Shown: piece by piece, positions 7,517 to 17,511 of the stretch
How positions within the stretch are numbered: the first letter of the stretch is position 1
Layout: every line of letters begins with the position of its first letter
NCBI GenBank assembly: GCA_947500385.1
Contig: CANMSA010000013.1
Coordinates: 1 to 64,000, forward strand
Source: an uncultured Flavobacteriaceae bacterium
GTDB lineage: Bacteria; Bacteroidota; Bacteroidia; Flavobacteriales; Flavobacteriaceae
Direction: 5' to 3'
Length of the DNA stretch: 64,000 nucleotides
Made by a program: the position numbers and the translations under genes
The notes under the pieces: model-generated
Databases searched by the model: none
What the model saw: only the letters and a program-made list of their open reading frames with translations
Told to the model about the DNA's origin: nothing

Positions 7517-8329
7517 ATGAAAGAAATTGAGCAGTATACCAATTTCAATATATCTAGAAGGGTAACCGTCTCCGTTTTAGAAGAGTCTAAAGAATATTCT
7601 GCAGCCGTTTGTGTCTATCGCGATGCTGATTTAAGTGGGTTTTTTCTTTTTGAAGACACCATTACCTATGTCGTGGAAGGGGAAAAATTAATGATGATCG
7701 CCAATCAAGAATATAGGCTTCAAAAAGGTGATTTGCTCTATATCCCAGCGCAAAGTATTGTATTCACCCATATCCCATACAAAAGGGAGGCATTTAAAAG
7801 CCTCAACATAAAACTATATCAATCAACCCACCAAGGCCCATGGAAACACCCACAACTATTCAAAAAATCGACCCGTTTAAAAGTTAAAATTGAAGCTGTC
7901 TTACGGTCAAGATATAAGAAAAATACGCTTGCTTACAACGCTGCTTCCATAGAACCGTTACTGGTATTTTTAAAACAACAGCGTACTGATACAACGATAT
8001 ATAAAGCACCTAATCGGCTTATTTCAAAAGCGCTAACCAATCTTATGATTGAAAATGTTTTTGAACCGTTCAATTTAAGTGAACTGGCCTCTATGAGTCA
8101 TATGAGCCTTGCCACGTTCAAAAGAAAGTTTAAAGCATGTTTTCAGTTACCACCTAAAACGTGGATTCGAAATATTCGGTTGCAGGCGGCTTACTTTTAT
8201 CTTAACACAAAACAATGTTCCATTTCCGAAGTAGCCACTTTTGTAGGTTTTGACAATGGCGCACATTTCTCATATGCCTTTAAAAAATACCATTGTAAAA
8301 CACCTTCGTCTGTCTTTAAAAAAAATTGA
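7517..8329 (+). CDS. AraC-family transcriptional regulator
   Basis: A 270-residue regulator. The N-terminal 110 residues look like a cupin-type sensor domain (FLFEDTITYVVEGEK, then LQKGDLLYIPAQS), resembling the ExsA-like N-terminal domain. The C-terminal 100 residues hold two HTH motifs (LSELASMSHMSLATFKRKF and ISEVATFVGFDNGAHFSYAF). It starts 15 bp after terC. A lower-G+C composition than the flanking genes hints at a different history. The next gene is an NTF2-like protein in the same orientation. Confidence 0.9.
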   Translation: MKEIEQYTNFNISRRVTVSVLEESKEYSAAVCVYRDADLSGFFLFEDTITYVVEGEKLMMIANQEYRLQKGDLLYIPAQSIVFTHIPYKREAFKSLNIKLYQSTHQGPWKHPQLFKKSTRLKVKIEAVLRSRYKKNTLAYNAASIEPLLVFLKQQRTDTTIYKAPNRLISKALTNLMIENVFEPFNLSELASMSHMSLATFKRKFKACFQLPPKTWIRNIRLQAAYFYLNTKQCSISEVATFVGFDNGAHFSYAFKKYHCKTPSSVFKKN

Positions 8330-8363
8330 GCCGATTTCGATAAAAATCTTCTTCACTCCTTTT

Positions 8364-8371
8364 TACTTTTG
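8364..8371 (+). promoter_or_regulatory. Possible -7 element upstream of the NTF2-like gene
   Basis: TACTTTTG fits TAnnTTTG, about 130 bp upstream of the start at 8503. The remainder of the gap holds an imperfect inverted repeat (TGCCT..TCGAGG near 8422-8435 with CCTCGAGGCA near 8473-8482) that could form a leader hairpin. Confidence 0.3.
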
Positions 8372-8502
8372 ATGCTATAATCGAGATTTAAATCTGACTG
8401 TTATTAAGTAAGTCGCTCCGATGCCTGCGTCGAGGTAAATGTTGAATTTCGTTATAAAACAGCGTTAATAAGCCTCGAGGCAGTATACTTAAACTTCAAA
8501 AA

Positions 8503-8856
8503 ATGGATAGAGAAAAAGCAATACAGTTCGCAGAAAAATGGGTTGCATCTTGGAACTCACACGACCTTCCCGATATTTTAAGTCATTATTCAGACGATAT
8601 TGAAATAACGACCCCAATGATTAAAATGGCCGCAGGAATAGACAATGGCTCATTAAGCGGGAAAGACGATGTAGGTGATTATTGGGCCAAAGCGCTTCAA
8701 AAAGTACCCGACTTGTACTTTGAACTTATAGAAGTAACAGAAAGCGTTGAATCTATAGCTATCTACTACAGGTCTATTCTCGGCAAAAGAGCAATTGAAG
8801 TCATGTATTTCAATGAACTTGGTCAAATTAATAAAATGATAGCTCATTATACCTGA
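8503..8856 (+). CDS. NTF2/SnoaL-like fold protein
   Basis: A 117-residue cytoplasmic protein of the SnoaL/NTF2-like superfamily, a cone-shaped alpha+beta barrel that binds small hydrophobic ligands. The family pattern is visible: KWVASWNSHD near 12-21, ISHYSDDIEITTP, then GKDDVGDYWAKALQKVPDLYFE. Function within the superfamily (isomerase, hydrolase or binding protein) cannot be assigned. It is the first of a possible run of three small plus-strand genes. Confidence 0.82.
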   Translation: MDREKAIQFAEKWVASWNSHDLPDILSHYSDDIEITTPMIKMAAGIDNGSLSGKDDVGDYWAKALQKVPDLYFELIEVTESVESIAIYYRSILGKRAIEVMYFNELGQINKMIAHYT

Positions 8857-9036
8857 TAGAAACAGTAGCTGTTCACCTCTAGCAAATTATATCATCCTGT
8901 AAGATGGAACACTATCAACATCATTTTCATTGGTCATATGACAGCACCTTTTACACAGTCAATCTATTGATTTTCATTGTGCCAACCCGTGAACCCTTTA
9001 TTACAATCAGATCAAACACCCATTGAATACTCCCAA

Positions 9037-9453
9037 ATGACATATACATATAGAGGCACCATATATCCGTGGAACTGTGATCATATGGGCCATATGAACG
9101 TGCAATTCTATGTTGCAAAATTCGACGAGGCCAGTTGGTCTTTTTTCAATAGCATAGGGCTCAATGCGATATATCTAAAAAAAAGCGGTAGTGGCCTGGT
9201 CGCTTTGGAACAGAAAATCAGCTATAAAAAGGAAGTGCTGGCAGGGGATAGTATCTATATAGCATCTAAAGTTTTGGAGAAAAAAGAAAAAACCCTTACG
9301 ATATGGCATCAAATGAGAAACTCAGCAACCCATGACCTCATCGCTGAAACCGAGTTGGTAGGCCTCTACATTGACACAACAGAAAGAAAAGGTATCAAAT
9401 TACCTACGTTTGTATCCGAATCGGCCAAACCGCGAAACCTAGGTTCAGCCTAA
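9037..9453 (+). CDS. Acyl-CoA thioesterase, hot-dog fold
   Basis: A 4-hydroxybenzoyl-CoA-thioesterase-like hot-dog protein hydrolysing acyl-CoA thioesters. The family signature WNCDHMGHMNVQFYVAKFDEA, with the catalytic Asp in DHMGHMN, begins about 11 residues after the proposed ATG, as is normal, giving 138 residues. The open frame extends back to a TTG at 8977 but the extra 20 residues are unlike the family. The substrate is not evident from neighbours. Confidence 0.85.
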   Translation: MTYTYRGTIYPWNCDHMGHMNVQFYVAKFDEASWSFFNSIGLNAIYLKKSGSGLVALEQKISYKKEVLAGDSIYIASKVLEKKEKTLTIWHQMRNSATHDLIAETELVGLYIDTTERKGIKLPTFVSESAKPRNLGSA

Positions 9454-9564
9454 AAGAAATAAAACCGCCGTTCACCGAACCTAAAACGTCAACCGACGGG
9501 TTTCAAAAAACTACATCCCCACTTCTCAGTAGTTTAGCGGTAAGAAATCCCAAAAACAAGTATT

Positions 9565-9963
9565 ATGAAAACAAGTAAACTTACCTACCAAATTTGTCTT
9601 GGTTTATTTTCAATCGCTATTATTGGTGCCGTGGTGAACTCGGTCGTGAATTATGAGGCCGTAGCCCTTACTTTTAAAACCTTAGGATATCCCGTGTATC
9701 TGATTCATGTGTTAGGGTTTGCGCAAATAGTCGGACTCATTTTAATTATCTCGAATAAGAATCAGTGGTACGTAGAATGGGTCTACGCCGGTTTTTTTAT
9801 GAATTTTACCCTTGGCTGTCTGGCCCATCTGGTGGCAGATCACGGTAATGGTGCCTCAGCCGTTGTATGTTTGATGTTGCTGTGGGTAACCTATATTCAA
9901 AGCAAAAAGGTACGGGAACAAAAATTAGAAAAGCAACTGACCGGCGAACCTGAACTCGCCTAA
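9565..9963 (+). CDS. DoxX-like small membrane protein
   Basis: A 132-residue protein with four predicted transmembrane helices (about 8-28, 44-63, 71-92 and 97-112) in the DoxX-like pattern (TLGYPVYLIHVLGFAQIVGLILI is the conserved central helix region). Family members sit in redox or stress loci but have no firm function. It is followed directly by a strong terminator, closing this plus-strand run. Confidence 0.85.
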   Translation: MKTSKLTYQICLGLFSIAIIGAVVNSVVNYEAVALTFKTLGYPVYLIHVLGFAQIVGLILIISNKNQWYVEWVYAGFFMNFTLGCLAHLVADHGNGASAVVCLMLLWVTYIQSKKVREQKLEKQLTGEPELA

Positions 9964-9982
9964 ATCTATCCTCTATAGAACT

Positions 9983-10012
9983 AAAAACCCTGGCTTACGC
10001 CAGGGTTTTTTT
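9983..10012. terminator. Bidirectional rho-independent terminator
   Basis: CCCTGGC-TTAC-GCCAGGG is flanked by five A on the left and seven T on the right, giving a 12-bp stem with a tetraloop. It serves the DoxX-like gene (plus) and the fatty acid hydroxylase gene (minus, stop at 10044). Confidence 0.95.
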
Positions 10013-10043
10013 AATTACCTATTCCAAAGAACAGCATGCTTGC

Positions 10044-11000
10044 CTAATTGGGCCTGCTAAAAGCCACCTCTGGATTTTTCTCTTTCTGCTCCTTGAACAG
10101 GCGTTGCTGTTGTTTTACCGTCAAGGTACTCCCATCATGGCTCCATCCGGGAGGGCCAAAGATATACATTAACTTATGTAGTATTTTGGGCGACTTCTTG
10201 GTATCGTTCCAAATATCCTTGAATTCATGTGTAAGTATGACCAGCGGATTGTAGGACCGCGGTGCATGGATTACTCCGAATTTCACCTCTACATCATCAT
10301 CCAACTCCTTCCAAGTACCGAAAATTTTATCGAAAATATTCAGGAAACCACCATGGTTCTTATCCAAATACTCCACATTTTGGGAATGATGTACCTGATG
10401 CATCGTGTGTGTGTTGAAAATCTTTTCAATCCATCCCATTTTTGGAACGTACTTAGAATGCAATTGGAACTGCCAAAACGATTCAATGGCCAGGCAGAAT
10501 ATCACCACTTCTACCGGAAAACCTACTGCAGGCATCCACATATAGAAAAAAGGCTTGTACAAGAGTGTAAACCAGCCATTTCGGATGGCGGTGCCCAAGT
10601 TAAAATGATCCGAGGAGTGATGCACTATATGCGCCGCCCATAACAACCGTATTTCGTGGTTGGCGCGATGAAACCAATAATACGTAAAATCATCCGCCAG
10701 CTGACAAATTAGAAAGATGTACCACTCATACCCGAATGATTTATATCCCATAATGTTCATACGAACCCCGTCAACCAAAGGATTAAAGAGCTCATAGGTA
10801 AAATTAAAAACAACGATCAGCACAGTGACCTTGATGAGGGGACCCAAAATCGCAGAACCAATTCCCATGGCCCCACTGGCCATTAGGTCTTTCCAGACAT
10901 ACAAATCCTCATTGTCATGGGTTTTACTGTAGGTGAGTTCCAATAGTATAAAGGCAATAAAACAGGGTACTCCATAAATGAGGGGGTTTGTCAAATCCAT
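10044..11000 (-). CDS. Sterol desaturase / fatty acid hydroxylase family protein
   Basis: A 318-residue integral membrane di-iron oxygenase of the fatty acid hydroxylase superfamily. The three histidine boxes are present: HRANH (111-115), HIVHH (124-128) and HQVHH near 200-204, with four or five hydrophobic helices. Bacterial members hydroxylate or desaturate fatty acyl chains, carotenoids or sterol-like lipids; the substrate is not shown by context. It is downstream of mscL with a 110-bp gap, so probably separately transcribed, and ends at a bidirectional terminator. Confidence 0.9.
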   Translation of the reverse strand: MDLTNPLIYGVPCFIAFILLELTYSKTHDNEDLYVWKDLMASGAMGIGSAILGPLIKVTVLIVVFNFTYELFNPLVDGVRMNIMGYKSFGYEWYIFLICQLADDFTYYWFHRANHEIRLLWAAHIVHHSSDHFNLGTAIRNGWFTLLYKPFFYMWMPAVGFPVEVVIFCLAIESFWQFQLHSKYVPKMGWIEKIFNTHTMHQVHHSQNVEYLDKNHGGFLNIFDKIFGTWKELDDDVEVKFGVIHAPRSYNPLVILTHEFKDIWNDTKKSPKILHKLMYIFGPPGWSHDGSTLTVKQQQRLFKEQKEKNPEVAFSRPN

Positions 11001-11110
11001 ATGGTACTTTAAATTTTGCTAAATATAGTTATAAACATTCCTAAACACCCTAGTTGTTGAACAGTTCGAAAGAATATTGGTGTTTTAATCCTCAAATCCC
11101 TAAACAAAAC

Positions 11111-11542
11111 CTATTCCTTCAAAGATTTCAGCAACGTATTTTGTTCTTTCATCAGACGTTCCATACTCGCCAAGAGTTCAATGTCTTTTGGGGTTTGCAC
11201 TTCCACATCTTTTGGATCTTCCGCTTTGTCCCGGAACTTATTTATTCCTTTCATTACCAAAAAAATAGTCATTGCTATAATTCCAAAGTCGATCAATACT
11301 TCCAAAAGTTCGCCATAGCCAATAGCGACTTCCTCCACTCCCATACGCTCCTCTCTTAAAATCCATTTTTTATTGGCCAAGGTAACATTGCTGGTCATTA
11401 GGGATAAGGGTGGCATGACTATTTTTTTCACCAAGGTGTTTACCACATTGTTAAAGGCCGTCCCAATAATGATACCAATGGCCATATCGATCATATTTCC
11501 CTTGATCGCGAAATTTTTAAATTCGTTGATGAGATTTTTCAT
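11111..11542 (-). CDS. mscL: Large-conductance mechanosensitive channel MscL
   Basis: A 143-residue homopentameric channel that opens under membrane tension to release osmolytes on hypo-osmotic shock. Features are the N-terminal amphipathic EFKNFAIKGNMIDMAIG, TM1 about 16-45 with the pore-lining GIIIGTAFNNVV, a periplasmic loop of about 30 residues, TM2 about 83-102 and a charged cytoplasmic helix ending in a coiled-coil-like tail. The start lies only 5 bp after the parC stop, so it is likely translated from the parEC transcript. Confidence 0.96.
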   Translation of the reverse strand: MKNLINEFKNFAIKGNMIDMAIGIIIGTAFNNVVNTLVKKIVMPPLSLMTSNVTLANKKWILREERMGVEEVAIGYGELLEVLIDFGIIAMTIFLVMKGINKFRDKAEDPKDVEVQTPKDIELLASMERLMKEQNTLLKSLKE

Positions 11543-11547
11543 ATCGC

Positions 11548-14301
11548 TTAAAATAAGGTAAGTGGCTCTTCACCTCCTTCATTTTCCCCATCAGTTTTCT
11601 TGTCCTCAGGGCTATTTGAAGTTGGCTCGCTTTTTTCTGCGGTAGGCTCGTCACCTACCTTCTCCTCATCCACGACCTCGATTTCTTCGGTCGTTGTGGG
11701 TTCGGGAATTTCATAAGGAAGCGGCTCCAAAGCATTTATTTCCAACACTTTATCTTTGGTAAGCTGGTTGCCCATTGCCGAAATACCTTTGACGGCTATA
11801 AATTCCTCCAGGTTCAGCTGTAAATTATCTTTCCGTTCCTGACCGCGTTTTTTTGCAAATACCACCTCTGCCTGGGGACGATAATCGGTAAAAATTGCTT
11901 CCAAGTATGATTTAGGATGGTCCGTTATCAAAAACTCCTCCCGATCCGGATGTTCGATCAGAAAACGTTTAACATAAAATAGCTCCTTCTCCCCTGCCCA
12001 GTAAATGGCACTGAGCGGCTTTGTGGGCACCCATTTTTCCAACACCACCATATCATCGTCAAAACGCAGAGTGAGCTCCGGGATAACCGTTTTTGCCATC
12101 CCTTTTTGATTTACGATGAGCAAACGATCATCGCTTGTGAATTCCCCAAGGAATTCTCCTCGATTATCCATATTTAACCGCTGTACCGTGTCATCGAACC
12201 ACAATTTCCTGGGTTTGAGTGTTGAAAGTCCTTTTTCCTTTAATTCTATTCGCTTTACGGTATACTTCGTAACGATGTTTCCCTTAGAACCGCGGCCCTT
12301 GATCAGCACATCGGCAAAGTCGATATCCCACTTTAATTTTTTGATGCTCCCTACTTGACGCAACAACACCGTAATCACCTCGGCTTCACCATTGGGGTTT
12401 GCAGAAAAATACAACACTTGTGTACCAGCTTTGCCCGTTCCAAGATCATAGGCCTTGTCACGCGTGATAGCGGTTACTGCAAAGCGCTTGATATAGGTAG
12501 CGCCTCCTTTGCCATCCTTGTAAATAAGGTTGTAAATGGTGCGTTTGTCTTTTTTCTTGAAGACGGCCACGTGCAGAATGTTTTTACCGACAAAGGTTTT
12601 TGAACCTACCCGGGTGACGGTCATCTTACCATCTTTGGTAAATACAATTATGTCGTCAATATCACTGCAATCGGTAACATACTCATCTCTTCTGAGGGAG
12701 GTGCCCACAAATCCTTCTTCCCTATTTACATATAACTTGGTATTTCGTATGACCACCTTGGTAGCCTCTATATCATCAAAAATGCGTATTTCAGACTTTC
12801 GCTCCCTACCTTTACCAAAGGTATCCCGAAGTTTTTTGAAATAGTCTACGGCATAATCCACTAAATTGGCCAGATGATGTTTTACCTCTGCAATCTTTTC
12901 CTCGAGCGAATCTAGCTGTTGCTGCGCCTTGTCCAGGTCAAATTTGGAGATCTTTTTGATCCTAATTTCGGTGAGGCGCACGATGTCCTCTTCCGTAACC
13001 GCTCTCCGCAGGTTTTTGACATGTGGTTTTAGCCCCTTGTCAATCGCCGCTATGACACCTTCCCACGTCTCTTCTTCCTCAATATCCCGATAAATTCTAT
13101 TTTCGATGAAAATCCGCTCCAAGGAGGCATAATGCCATTGGGCCTCTAATTCATTCAACTGTATTTCCAGCTCCTGTTTCAGCAAGTCTACCGTCGCATC
13201 CGTAGATCTTTTCAGCATTTCCGAAACCCCAATAAACAAGGGCTTGTTATCTTCAATAATACAGGCCAAGGGCGAAATGGAGGATTCGCAAGAGGTGAAT
13301 GCGTAGAGCGCATCGATGGTTTTGTCGGGAGAAATTCCCGAAGGCAAGTGCACCAATATCTCTACATCGGCGGCGGTGTTGTCCTCTATTTTCTTTACCT
13401 TAATCTTCCCTTTATCGTTCGCCTTTAAAATAGAATCAATTAAAGAAGAAGTATTGGTGCCATAGGGTATTTCACTGATAGCCAATGTATTCTTACTATG
13501 TTGCGCTATTTTCGCCCGAACGCGTATTTTACCACCTCTAAGCCCGTCGTTGTAATTATTGACATCTATAATACCCGCGGTGGGAAAGTCCGGAAATAGT
13601 TTGAAGCGCTGTCCTCTTAAGTGTTTTATAGAAGCATCTATCAGCTCAATAAAATTGTGCGGTAATATTTTTGTGGAAAGCCCTACAGCAATTCCTTCCG
13701 CTCCTTGCGCCAGCAATAATGGAAACTTAACGGGCAGGTTGATGGGTTCTTTTTTTCTACCATCGTAGGAGAGTTGCCAATCGGTGATTTTAGGACTAAA
13801 AACCACTTCGAGCGCAAATTTAGAGAGGCGCGCTTCGATATACCTACTGGCCGCGGCCCGGTCACCCGTTAGAATATTTCCCCAGTTTCCCTGAGTATCG
13901 ATCAACAAGTCTTTTTGTCCTATTTGAACCATGGCGTCGGCGATACTGGCGTCACCATGAGGGTGGTATTGCATGGTATGCCCCACGACGTTGGCTACCT
14001 TGTTATAGCGACCATCATCCAACTCTTTGAGCGAGTGCATAATTCGCCTTTGCACAGGTTTAAAACCATCTTCGATTGCAGGTACGGCACGTTCCAAAAT
14101 CACATAAGAAGCGTAATCAAGAAACCAATCCTTGTACATCCCCGTAACCCGGGTAAGGGCGTCGTCTTGCGTATCTTCAACAGTTTCCGGTTCTTCGCCT
14201 TCCAAATTGTCGGCGGCATCGGATTCTTCTATCGATTCGGCACCGTCATCGGCAGGCAAGTGTTGGTCTTCCGCTTCGTTCAGCTCATCATTTTCTTCCA
14301 T
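11548..14301 (-). CDS. parC: DNA topoisomerase IV subunit A
   Basis: The 917-residue breakage-reunion subunit of type IIA topoisomerase IV, which decatenates daughter chromosomes together with ParE. Core motifs: FKPVQRRIMH (80-89), the quinolone-pocket HPHGDASIADAM (about 113-124) and catalytic Y154 in AAASRYIEA. The N-terminal 45 residues and the C-terminal 60 residues are strongly acidic, low-complexity extensions not found in E. coli ParC. It follows parE by 25 bp in one operon. The parEC pairing and the absence of a gyrase GyrA-box motif argue for topoisomerase IV rather than gyrase. Confidence 0.93.
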   Translation of the reverse strand: MEENDELNEAEDQHLPADDGAESIEESDAADNLEGEEPETVEDTQDDALTRVTGMYKDWFLDYASYVILERAVPAIEDGFKPVQRRIMHSLKELDDGRYNKVANVVGHTMQYHPHGDASIADAMVQIGQKDLLIDTQGNWGNILTGDRAAASRYIEARLSKFALEVVFSPKITDWQLSYDGRKKEPINLPVKFPLLLAQGAEGIAVGLSTKILPHNFIELIDASIKHLRGQRFKLFPDFPTAGIIDVNNYNDGLRGGKIRVRAKIAQHSKNTLAISEIPYGTNTSSLIDSILKANDKGKIKVKKIEDNTAADVEILVHLPSGISPDKTIDALYAFTSCESSISPLACIIEDNKPLFIGVSEMLKRSTDATVDLLKQELEIQLNELEAQWHYASLERIFIENRIYRDIEEEETWEGVIAAIDKGLKPHVKNLRRAVTEEDIVRLTEIRIKKISKFDLDKAQQQLDSLEEKIAEVKHHLANLVDYAVDYFKKLRDTFGKGRERKSEIRIFDDIEATKVVIRNTKLYVNREEGFVGTSLRRDEYVTDCSDIDDIIVFTKDGKMTVTRVGSKTFVGKNILHVAVFKKKDKRTIYNLIYKDGKGGATYIKRFAVTAITRDKAYDLGTGKAGTQVLYFSANPNGEAEVITVLLRQVGSIKKLKWDIDFADVLIKGRGSKGNIVTKYTVKRIELKEKGLSTLKPRKLWFDDTVQRLNMDNRGEFLGEFTSDDRLLIVNQKGMAKTVIPELTLRFDDDMVVLEKWVPTKPLSAIYWAGEKELFYVKRFLIEHPDREEFLITDHPKSYLEAIFTDYRPQAEVVFAKKRGQERKDNLQLNLEEFIAVKGISAMGNQLTKDKVLEINALEPLPYEIPEPTTTEEIEVVDEEKVGDEPTAEKSEPTSNSPEDKKTDGENEGGEEPLTLF

Positions 14302-14326
14302 TCGAGGCAGCTGGTATTTAGTTTGG

Positions 14327-16189
14327 TTAGGACCGGTCTTCTTCGACCAGGTCTATTTCAACTTTCAGGTTATTGATGATAAATTTTTGTCGGTCCGGGG
14401 TGTTTTTTCCCATATAGAAATTCAACAATTCTTCAATGGACATGGCTTTATCGAGCATTACCGGTTCTAATCGAATATCATCTCCTATGAAATGCTTGAA
14501 CTCATCGGGGGATATCTCTCCCAACCCCTTAAATCGGGTTATTTCAGGCTTACCGCTCAGTTTGGCTATTGCATTTCTTCGTTCATCCTCACTATAGCAA
14601 TAAATGGTTTCTTTTTTGTTTCGCACCCTGAAAAGGGGTGTCTGGAGAATGTAGAGGTGATTCTCTTTGATCAATTCCGGAAAGAATTGCAAGAAAAAGG
14701 TAATGAGCAACAATCGAATGTGCATCCCATCGACATCTGCATCAGTGGCAATTACAATATTGTTGTAGCGCAGGTCCTCCATCGATTCTTCGATATTCAA
14801 CGCCGCTTGCAAGAGGTTGAACTCCTCGTTCTCGTACACTATTTTTTTGGACATGCCATACGAGTTCAAAGGCTTTCCCCGCAAGCTGAATACCGCTTGG
14901 GTATTGACATTCCTTGATTTGGTGATGGAACCCGAGGCCGAATCCCCTTCGGTAATAAACAAGGTACTATCCAGACGATTATCTTTCTTCATATCACCTA
15001 AATGTACCCTACAGTCACGCAGTTTTTTATTATGCAGGCTCGACTTTTTAGCACGGTCCCTGGCCAATTTACGAATCCCGGAAAGCTCCTTTCGCTCTTT
15101 CTCGGCCATCATAATTTTCCGTTGTAATTTCTCGGCGGTTTCTACGTTTTTATGCAAGTAATTATCCAAATACTTACCGACAAAATCATTGATATAGGTA
15201 CGCACGGTCGGGAAATCACCTCCCATATCGGTGGATCCCAATTTTGTTTTTGTCTGACTCTCAAAAACAGGTTCCATCACTTTGATGGAAATGGCGCAAA
15301 TTACGGACTTACGAATATCAGAAGCGTCATAGTTTTTCCCATAAAAGTCTCGAATTGTTTTGACCAATGCCTCCCTAAAAGCTGCTTGGTGGGTACCGCC
15401 CTGGGTGGTATGCTGACCATTTACAAAGGAATGGTACTCCTCGCTGTACTGGGTTTTACTATGCGTAATGGCCACTTCGATATCGTCTCCCTTTAGATGC
15501 ACTACAGGATACAACATGTCCTCTACATTATTGTTGTTTTCGAGCAGGTCCTTGAGTCCGTTTTCGGAGTGAAATTTCTCTCCATTAAAAACAATTGTCA
15601 AACCTGGATTCAAGTAAACATAGTTCCAAAGCATGCGTTCTACATACTCGTTTCGATACTTGAATTTTTTAAAAATAATTTCATCCGGCACGAAAGTAAC
15701 CTTCGTTCCCTTTCGTTTGGAAGTATCTTCGGGCCCCTCTTCGGCCACTAGATTACCCTGGTTGAACTGGGCGGTCTTCATCTGGTTATCCCGAGAAGAC
15801 TGCACTTCAAAAAAACTGGAAAGCGCATTCACCGCTTTGGTACCCACTCCGTTAAGTCCGACCGATTTTTTAAAGGCACGGCTATCATACTTGCCACCGG
15901 TATTCATTTTTGAAACCACATCCACTACTTTACCAAGCGGAATGCCACGACCGTAATCCCGCACCTTCACCTTTTGATCTCGAATGCTGATTTCTATGGT
16001 TTTACCGGCCCCCATGACGAATTCATCGATGCAGTTATCGATGACTTCTTTTAGTAAAATGTAGATACCATCGTCGGCAGAGGACCCATCCCCCAATTTC
16101 CCGATGTACATGCCCGGACGCAACCGGATATGTTCCTTCCAGTCGAGCGAGCGAATGTTATCTTCGGTATATTGGCTGTTTTGAGACAT
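14327..16189 (-). CDS. parE: DNA topoisomerase IV subunit B
   Basis: The 620-residue ATPase subunit of topoisomerase IV. The GHKL ATP-binding site is visible as EVIDNCIDE (about 48-56), DYGRGIPLG (78-86) and [15 protein letters not shown] (about 110-124); the TOPRIM catalytic motif EGDSASG is at 414-420 and the metal-binding DADVDGMHI further on. Length is normal. It leads the parE-parC-mscL run. Upstream, GGGGTTTT at 16195-16202 and AAAACCCC at 16243-16250 form a dyad in the leader region. Confidence 0.95.
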   Translation of the reverse strand: MSQNSQYTEDNIRSLDWKEHIRLRPGMYIGKLGDGSSADDGIYILLKEVIDNCIDEFVMGAGKTIEISIRDQKVKVRDYGRGIPLGKVVDVVSKMNTGGKYDSRAFKKSVGLNGVGTKAVNALSSFFEVQSSRDNQMKTAQFNQGNLVAEEGPEDTSKRKGTKVTFVPDEIIFKKFKYRNEYVERMLWNYVYLNPGLTIVFNGEKFHSENGLKDLLENNNNVEDMLYPVVHLKGDDIEVAITHSKTQYSEEYHSFVNGQHTTQGGTHQAAFREALVKTIRDFYGKNYDASDIRKSVICAISIKVMEPVFESQTKTKLGSTDMGGDFPTVRTYINDFVGKYLDNYLHKNVETAEKLQRKIMMAEKERKELSGIRKLARDRAKKSSLHNKKLRDCRVHLGDMKKDNRLDSTLFITEGDSASGSITKSRNVNTQAVFSLRGKPLNSYGMSKKIVYENEEFNLLQAALNIEESMEDLRYNNIVIATDADVDGMHIRLLLITFFLQFFPELIKENHLYILQTPLFRVRNKKETIYCYSEDERRNAIAKLSGKPEITRFKGLGEISPDEFKHFIGDDIRLEPVMLDKAMSIEELLNFYMGKNTPDRQKFIINNLKVEIDLVEEDRS

Positions 16190-16194
16190 CTATA

Positions 16195-16250
16195 GGGGTT
16201 TTTTGAAAGTGTTGCTAAAGATAATACGACTCTCAAAAAGATAAAACCCC
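16195..16250 (-). promoter_or_regulatory. Leader inverted repeat upstream of parE
   Basis: GGGGTTTT (16195-16202) is complementary to AAAACCCC (16243-16250), and the adjoining TTTTTGA-AG and CT-TCAAAAA stretches extend the pairing imperfectly. The dyad sits immediately upstream of the parE start on the minus strand and would place the start region near the base of a long hairpin. Confidence 0.45.
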
Positions 16251-16366
16251 TTAGTGTTAAAGTAATTAACAATAAAATGGGTGCTTTTGTTGATATTCAA
16301 GGTCTAAGCATGCATTATTTGCCACAAATGGCCAAATACAATGCTTCATTCGAAAAGAAGTGCGCC

Positions 16367-17461
16367 TTAGACATTAAACCTAAAATGCATTACATCACCG
16401 TCTTGCACTATGTATTCCTTCCCTTCTACCCGCATTTTCCCTGCTTCTTTCACCTTGGTTTCCGTACCATAGGCCACATAATCGTCATAGGCAATTACCT
16501 CGGCCCGTATGAAACCCTTCTCAAAATCGGTGTGTATTACCCCTGCCGCCTGCGGCGCCGTTGCCCCGACCGGAATCGTCCATGCCCTTACCTCTTTTTC
16601 ACCAGCGGTAAAATAGGTTTCAAGATTCAATAAGCTATACGCCCCACGTATCAATTTAGCGGAACCCGGTTCTGACAACCCTATATCTTCCAAAAACATT
16701 TGCCGCTCCTCATAGGTTTCCAGCTCAGTGATATCCGCTTCCGTACCGACCGCCAATACCACTACCTCGGCATTTTCATCTGCAACGGCCTCTTTCACCG
16801 TGGCGACGTAGCTATTTCCAGTTACCGCAGCCCCTTCATCCACATTGCAAACGTACATCACCGGTTTATCGGTTATAAACTGTAAAGGCCTTACGAACTC
16901 GTACCTGCTATCATCATCCACGGCAATCGCCCTGACCGATATGCCGGCCTCCAGGCCTTCCTTAAGCTTTAAGAGCACTTCTTCTTCCTTTTGCGCCTCC
17001 TTGTTTCCGGTCTTGGCCGCTCTTTTCACCTTTTCAAGTTTCTTTTCAACGGTTTCAAGATCTTTCAGTTGCAGTTCCATATCAATGGTCTCCTTATCGC
17101 GAAGAGGATCTACAGAACCATCTACGTGCACAATATTGTCATTATCAAAACAACGCAGTACATGCAAAATGGCATCGGTTTCGCGAATGTTGCCCAAGAA
17201 CTGGTTTCCCAGCCCTTCTCCCTTGCTGGCCCCCTTAACGAGTCCGGCGATATCCACTATTTCCACAGTAGCAGGAATTACTTTTTCAGGATTCACCAAT
17301 TCTTCCAGCTTTTCCAAGCGCCCATCGGGCACGTTCACCACCCCGATATTGGGTTCTATCGTACAAAAAGGAAAATTGGCACTTTGGGCCTTTGCATTGG
17401 AAAGGCAATTAAAAAGGGTCGATTTACCAACATTGGGCAATCCTACGATACCTGCTTTCAT
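16367..17461 (-). CDS. ychF: YchF/Ola1-family redox-regulated ATPase
   Basis: A 364-residue universally conserved P-loop NTPase of the Obg family that prefers ATP and associates with ribosomes. P-loop GLPNVGKST is at 6-14, DIAGLVKGASKGEGLGNQFL holds the switch region, and the NKP[VM]-like base specificity segment is changed to the TDKPVMYVCNVDE form seen in YchF. The C-terminal TGS domain ends in the family-typical GKEYIVQDGDVMHFRFNV. Length is standard. It is monocistronic, 177 bp upstream of parE. Confidence 0.96.
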   Translation of the reverse strand: MKAGIVGLPNVGKSTLFNCLSNAKAQSANFPFCTIEPNIGVVNVPDGRLEKLEELVNPEKVIPATVEIVDIAGLVKGASKGEGLGNQFLGNIRETDAILHVLRCFDNDNIVHVDGSVDPLRDKETIDMELQLKDLETVEKKLEKVKRAAKTGNKEAQKEEEVLLKLKEGLEAGISVRAIAVDDDSRYEFVRPLQFITDKPVMYVCNVDEGAAVTGNSYVATVKEAVADENAEVVVLAVGTEADITELETYEERQMFLEDIGLSEPGSAKLIRGAYSLLNLETYFTAGEKEVRAWTIPVGATAPQAAGVIHTDFEKGFIRAEVIAYDDYVAYGTETKVKEAGKMRVEGKEYIVQDGDVMHFRFNV

Positions 17462-17511
17462 AATCTAAGGTTATATGCCAGCAACCAACCACCGGCCAAT
17501 CAATTCGGCCG

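Noticed and set aside
8904-9025. Possible 40-codon gene upstream of the thioesterase
   Set aside because: No ribosome site, His-rich random-looking composition, and it overlaps the thioesterase upstream region without family resemblance.
16845-17468. 207-codon open frame antisense to ychF
   Set aside because: Ser/Phe-rich translation is a shadow of the well-supported YchF reading frame.
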